From the NCBI GenBank assembly GCA_018700655.1, contig JABIUG010000329.1, positions 1 through 8,303 on the forward strand: DNA of 8,303 nt. The letters run 5' to 3'. The translations under genes were made by a program, and so were the position numbers. This DNA is from Rhodospirillaceae bacterium. GTDB lineage: Bacteria > Pseudomonadota > Alphaproteobacteria > SP197. Positions 5,076-8,303 of this stretch are shown one piece after another. The notes beneath the pieces are model-generated. The model made no database searches. It worked only from the letters and a program-made list of their open reading frames with translations, and was not told the origin of the DNA. Position 1 is the first letter of the stretch; the number at the start of each line of letters is the position of its first letter.

Positions 5076-6980
5076 TCAGTAGTCACCCGGATCGCCCCAG
5101 CATTCGACGAGGAAAGTGTGGCGTTCGGCATCGGCGGCAATCTGTTCGACCTCCAGACTGTCCTCGGACGGCGTGACTGTGAAGTCGACGCCATAGGCGC
5201 CAAGGAATGCTTCGACGATTGCTGCCTTGATCGCGAAGTTGACGTTCTGGGGGACGTCTTCAGCGGCGTCGGCGACCAGTTCTGACGAAACCACGCCGAT
5301 CACGTTGCCGCTGCGGTCAAGCAGGGGGCCACCACTGTTGCCGGGCTGGATCGGCGCGGAAAACTGATATTCGCGAAAGTCGTCGTTGAAACCCGACAGC
5401 GCACTGATCATGCCGTCGGTCACGTTGCCGAAGGACGACAACGTGCCGTGCAGCGGAAACCCGATCACGACAATAGACTCACCGCGCGCGACCTTGGGCT
5501 GCGAGCGGAACGAAACGACCTCAATGGGCTGATTGACGGTGAGGTCGAGCAGGGCGAGATCGTTGTCTTCATCAAAGGCAATCACTTCAGCTTCGCCGAA
5601 GTCACCGACACGCACCTCGCGGCAGCCCTCGATGACGTGGTGGTTGGTCACCATGTCGCCGGTGGACGAGACCACGAAACCGGTTCCCGTGGCCCAGAGT
5701 TCAAGGCCGGGATTGGGAGAGGTTGATTGCTGATCGCTGCCGAGCCCGCCGATCCGCCGTGTCAGGCTGACGGCGGTGCGCAAGGCGTAAATCAAGGTCT
5801 CGTCGACCGTTCCGGTAATCGGCAGGCCGACTTCGTCCTGAAAGTCGACAATCGCATCATGGGTCTGGGGGCCCATCACACCATCGGCGTAACCAACGTC
5901 ATAACCAAGATTCTGGAGCATCCCCTGGGCCAGCAGAATCTGTTCGCTGGATTCGGCTTCGGGGAACACGGTGCCGCCATAGATCGTGTCATCGCCATCG
6001 GAGTCTCCTGCCAGGCCGTCACCGTCGATGCTGCCGACTACGGTTTCGTCGTCACCGGCTTTGTCGCCCTCCGTCTTGCCCGGGGTGACGTCTTCAATGA
6101 CCTCGGCTGATCCGCTCGCGCTCGATGAGGAGGATCCTCCGGAAGTCTTGGTGTCGGGGACAACGGTTTCGCCGTCTGCAGCGATCACGACACTGCGCAG
6201 TGCGACCGGTTCGTCATCGCGCCAGAACGCGAAGGTTATCGTGCCGTTGTTTTCCAGATAGGTACCAAAGCCGTTGTGCAGGTCGTCGCGAATTTCGCCT
6301 TCGTAGCGATCGCCTGCCATGGCGTTGTCGCCGGCGTATTCGAAAACACCAAAGCCTTCATTGTAGCCGTCGGCGAATTCGCCGGCAGCCGTGGTGCCGT
6401 ACCAATAGTCGCCCTCCAGGTAGAAATAGACGCCGTAACGCTCGAACGCCCAATCATTCAACTCGCCCTCGTAGCGGTCGCCCTCGTCACCGTTGTCCGG
6501 GTGAAACTGGTAGACGCCGTAACCGTCAGCAGCATCGGCACGAAACTCGCCCTCGTAGCGATCGCCATGCCATGTGTCGTTGTCGAGGAAGTGAAGCACG
6601 CCGTGGCCCTCGAAGAGGCCATTGACGAACTCGCCTTCGTAACGCGAGCCGCTGTTGTAATAGAAAACGCCGACGCCGTTGGGCTCGCCGTTCCTGACCT
6701 GGCCCAGATAACGCCCGATATCGTATGCGATCGACCGGACTTCTGATTTCACGAGATCGCGTGCGCGCTGAGCGGCCTCACGGGCACGATAGGACGTGCT
6801 TTGCGAGCGTTCGGCGGCTGTCCAGGCTTGTTCTTCGGCAAGCAGGGCACGCTGTGCTGCATCCTGTGCCTGCGCCATGATCGATTCGGCTGTTTCGCTT
6901 GCCGCATGGGCTGGCCAGAAAGCGGCAAGAATGACAAAGATCGCGCCGTGTACGGCACCTATGAACGCTCGTTTCGACAT
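5076..6980 (-). CDS. Periplasmic MORN-repeat / peptidoglycan-binding / trypsin-like serine protease
   Basis: This 634-residue multidomain protein has a signal peptide (residues 1-26, cleavage after AHA), then an Ala/Glu/Arg-rich helical, probably coiled-coil region (27-80). Six MORN repeats (89-247) carry the recurring RYEGE core. A Ser-rich (279-293) and then Asp/Gly-rich linker runs to about 340. A PG_binding_1-type domain follows (346-402: LLAQGMLQNLGYDVGYADG, MGPQTHDAIVDFQ). The C-terminal protease domain (about 424-595) has a full HtrA-like triad: H448 in TNHHVI, D474 in DLALLDL and S549 in QPGNSGGPL. No PDZ domain follows. Its only cysteines are C453 and C627. The ATG at 6980 is preferred over an in-frame GTG at 7028 because it gives a clean signal peptide, although its Shine-Dalgarno is poor. 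It probably cleaves envelope proteins while held at the cell wall; the substrate and the role of the MORN part are unknown. Confidence 0.92.
   Translation of the reverse strand: MSKRAFIGAVHGAIFVILAAFWPAHAASETAESIMAQAQDAAQRALLAEEQAWTAAERSQSTSYRAREAAQRARDLVKSEVRSIAYDIGRYLGQVRNGEPNGVGVFYYNSGSRYEGEFVNGLFEGHGVLHFLDNDTWHGDRYEGEFRADAADGYGVYQFHPDNGDEGDRYEGELNDWAFERYGVYFYLEGDYWYGTTAAGEFADGYNEGFGVFEYAGDNAMAGDRYEGEIRDDLHNGFGTYLENNGTITFAFWRDDEPVALRSVVIAADGETVVPDTKTSGGSSSSSASGSAEVIEDVTPGKTEGDKAGDDETVVGSIDGDGLAGDSDGDDTIYGGTVFPEAESSEQILLAQGMLQNLGYDVGYADGVMGPQTHDAIVDFQDEVGLPITGTVDETLIYALRTAVSLTRRIGGLGSDQQSTSPNPGLELWATGTGFVVSSTGDMVTNHHVIEGCREVRVGDFGEAEVIAFDEDNDLALLDLTVNQPIEVVSFRSQPKVARGESIVVIGFPLHGTLSSFGNVTDGMISALSGFNDDFREYQFSAPIQPGNSGGPLLDRSGNVIGVVSSELVADAAEDVPQNVNFAIKAAIVEAFLGAYGVDFTVTPSEDSLEVEQIAADAERHTFLVECWGDPGDY
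6240..6716 (-). repeat. MORN repeat array with exact 84-bp period
   Basis: Six MORN units lie inside the protease gene. The first-to-second interval is the canonical 23 residues (G93 to G116). After that the conserved glycine recurs at 144, 172, 200 and 228, exactly every 28 residues. At DNA level the codons for the Arg-Tyr core (gtagcg or gtaacg on the plus strand) fall at 6303, 6471, 6555 and 6639, multiples of 84 bp apart. The unit at about 6309-6392 has lost the Tyr-Glu (it reads TTAAGEF). Third-position changes between units show that the array is old, not a recent expansion. Confidence 0.85.
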
Positions 6981-7001
6981 AACAGCAGTTGCCCCGGGAT
7001 T

Positions 7002-7030
7002 GTTATTGGCGACGATAGCCGCCGTCACAA
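7002..7030 (-). promoter_or_regulatory. Possible sigma-70-type promoter of the protease gene
   Basis: On the minus strand TTGTGA (7025-7030) and AATAAC (7002-7007) are spaced by 17 bases; each box matches 4 of 6 consensus positions. Initiation about 7 bases downstream would leave a leader of roughly 15 bases before the ATG at 6980. This would place the alternative GTG at 7028 outside the transcript. The match is weak and alphaproteobacterial promoters are poorly conserved. Confidence 0.3.
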
Positions 7031-7099
7031 CATTCAGCTAGTTTGTCACGCCTCTGGCGGGCCAAGCCTACGCTCGCCGCGTTAATCATGGACAAGAAT

Positions 7100-7103
7100 G
7101 GAG
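7100..7103 (+). promoter_or_regulatory. Shine-Dalgarno that favours the ATG at 7110 for the AOR gene
   Basis: GGAG lies 6 bases before the ATG at 7110. An in-frame ATG at 7098 would add four residues (MELS) but has no good ribosome binding site. AOR family proteins usually begin just before the GWTGKILRVNLT-like segment, which agrees with 7110. Confidence 0.6.
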
Positions 7104-7109
7104 CTCAGC

Positions 7110-8303
7110 ATGGGTTGGACCGGCAAAATCCTGCGTGTAAATCTGACGGAAGGCACGTGTAAGAACGAGCCGCTCAACAAGGATTGGGCCGAACAGTTCC
7201 TTGGCCAACGTGGTCTCGCTTCCAAGTACCTGATGGAGTCGATGGATCCGGCGGTTGATGCTCTTGATCCCGCCAATGTGCTGATTTTCGCGACCGGCCC
7301 GCTGACATCCACGATGGCGCCCACTGCCGGGCGATATTCGGTGATCACCAAGGGCGCGCTGACCAACGCCATCGCCTGTTCCAATTCGGGCGGCAAGGTC
7401 GGCGCCGAGATCAAGCTCGCCGGCTGGGATATGGTGATCTTCGAGGGGCGTTCGCCCAAGCCGGTCTATCTATGGATCGATGACGATCATGTTGAGCTGC
7501 GCGATGCCTCCCATCTCTGGGGTCGTTCGGTCTGGGATATCGAACCTGCGATCAAGAATGAACTCGGCGATCCCTCGATCAAGGTTGCCTCGATCGGGCG
7601 CTCCGGCGAAAAGATGGTGCGTTTCGCCTGTGTCGTGAACAAGTTGCATCGGGCCGCCGGACGTTCCGGCGTGGGCGCGGTGATGGGCTCGAAGAACCTG
7701 AAGGCGATCGCGGCGCGCGGCGCCGGCGGCGTGACCGTGAACGACCCCAAGAAGTTCATGGCCGCGGTGGCCCATGCCAAGAGTACGCTGCAGCCCCATC
7801 CGGTGCGCCAGCGTTTCATCAAGATGGGCACTCACGCCATGCTTGATGTCACCCACAACTTCGGCAGTCTGCCGACACGCAACGACCGTGATGTGCAGTT
7901 CGAGGGTGTCGACAAGCTCAATGTCGCGGCTTCGCACAATCCCCACGGGCCCAATGGCACGGTGAACCTGATCACCAACAAGGCGTGTTTTGCCTGCACC
8001 ATCGCCTGCGGCCGCATTGCCCAGATCGACCCCGATCACTTCTCGATCAAGAACAAGCCGCAATACCACACGGCTTCGGGCGGCCTGGAATATGAAAATG
8101 TCTTTGCCCTGGGTGCGATGGTCGGCGTCGATGATATCGATGCTGTGACCTTCGCCAACTTCGTGTGCAACGAAGACGGCATGGACACGATCTCGTTCGG
8201 TGGTTCCCTGGCAGCGGCGATGGAACTTTACGAAGAGGGTGCCATCACCAAGGAACAGACCGGTGTCAATCTCTCCTTCGGCTCGGCCGAGGGCCTCGTC
8301 AAG
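7110..8303 (+). CDS. Aldehyde:ferredoxin oxidoreductase (AOR family), N-terminal part (3' end outside window)
   Basis: The frame is open for 398 codons from ATG 7110 to the right edge; AOR proteins are usually about 600-620 residues. The family holds a tungsten or molybdenum bis-pterin and a [4Fe-4S] cluster and oxidises aldehydes to acids in the cytoplasm, passing electrons to ferredoxin or a related carrier. Visible features are MGWTGKILRVNLTEG at the start, GPLTSTMAPTAGRYSV and NSGGKVGAEIKLAGWD (from N92) in the pterin-binding N-terminal domain, RAAGRSGVGAVMGSKNLKA (181-199), and the cluster motif C293-x2-C296-x3-C300 (KACFACTIACGR). SGGLEYENVFALGAMVGVDD and the later NEDGMDTISFGG follow, as expected in the second domain. 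The fourth cluster cysteine should lie to the right of the window. No ferredoxin subunit gene precedes it. The exact aldehyde, the metal, and whether this is a divergent subfamily cannot be told. Confidence 0.93.
   Translation, partial: MGWTGKILRVNLTEGTCKNEPLNKDWAEQFLGQRGLASKYLMESMDPAVDALDPANVLIFATGPLTSTMAPTAGRYSVITKGALTNAIACSNSGGKVGAEIKLAGWDMVIFEGRSPKPVYLWIDDDHVELRDASHLWGRSVWDIEPAIKNELGDPSIKVASIGRSGEKMVRFACVVNKLHRAAGRSGVGAVMGSKNLKAIAARGAGGVTVNDPKKFMAAVAHAKSTLQPHPVRQRFIKMGTHAMLDVTHNFGSLPTRNDRDVQFEGVDKLNVAASHNPHGPNGTVNLITNKACFACTIACGRIAQIDPDHFSIKNKPQYHTASGGLEYENVFALGAMVGVDDIDAVTFANFVCNEDGMDTISFGGSLAAAMELYEEGAITKEQTGVNLSFGSAEGLVK

Noticed and set aside
6276..6746. 156-codon plus-strand frame opposite the MORN repeats
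   Set aside because: It is the mirror of the repeated MORN codons and its own repetitiveness comes from them.
6981..7028. GTG at 7028 as the start of the MORN/protease gene
   Set aside because: It would put 16 polar residues ahead of a good signal peptide and would lie upstream of or within the likely promoter.
7470..8069. 199-codon minus-strand frame opposite the AOR gene
   Set aside because: The plus strand encodes continuous AOR sequence including the CxxCxxxC cluster motif; the reverse frame has no recognisable content.
1..8303. Mobile element, phage, CRISPR, tRNA or toxin-antitoxin system
   Set aside because: No transposase or integrase motif, terminal inverted repeats, spaced direct-repeat array or cloverleaf was seen; the only array is the in-frame MORN repeat.

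Overview
The window looks like chromosomal DNA from a GC-rich alphaproteobacterium. The mfd, FrnE-type, PKHD-type dioxygenase and SDR proteins all have a proteobacterial flavour, and the exported Ser-protease and lipoprotein pair resembles envelope proteins common in Rhodospirillales-like lineages. The lineage is an inference from protein style; there is no rRNA or other taxonomic marker. I see no tRNA, rRNA, CRISPR array, insertion sequence, phage gene or integration site, and base composition is fairly even apart from short AT-richer intergenic stretches.

Layout, left to right: (1) the 3' 45% of mfd (+), the transcription-repair coupling factor, entering from the left edge inside Walker A; (2) a cytoplasmic DsbA/FrnE-type thiol oxidoreductase (-), convergent with mfd with 6 bp between stop codons; (3) a PKHD-type Fe(II)/2-oxoglutarate dioxygenase (+), divergent from the FrnE gene across 54 bp that hold a good inverted repeat; (4) an SDR oxidoreductase (-), whose stop codon abuts the dioxygenase stop with no base between; (5) an unrecognised exported, probably lipid-anchored protein (+) with a TTG start behind a perfect GGAGGAG; (6) a large periplasmic protein (-), convergent with gene 5, that joins a signal peptide, a helical Ala/Glu/Arg-rich region, six MORN repeats, an acidic linker, a peptidoglycan-binding domain and a complete HtrA/trypsin-like serine protease; (7) the first 398 codons of a tungsten/molybdenum-pterin aldehyde:ferredoxin oxidoreductase (+), divergent from gene 6 and running off the right edge.

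No two adjacent genes share a strand (+ - + - + - +), so there is no operon within the window. Every gene should have its own promoter, in three divergent intergenic regions of 54, 146 and 129 bp. The genes do not form an obvious pathway. The most distinctive part is the convergent pair of envelope proteins (5 and 6). The MORN/PGBD/protease architecture, with an unusual exact 28-residue MORN period and only two cysteines placed to bracket the protease domain, is the best candidate for something not well described. The second is an oxygen-sensitive-type AOR with no ferredoxin or cofactor gene on its 5' side.
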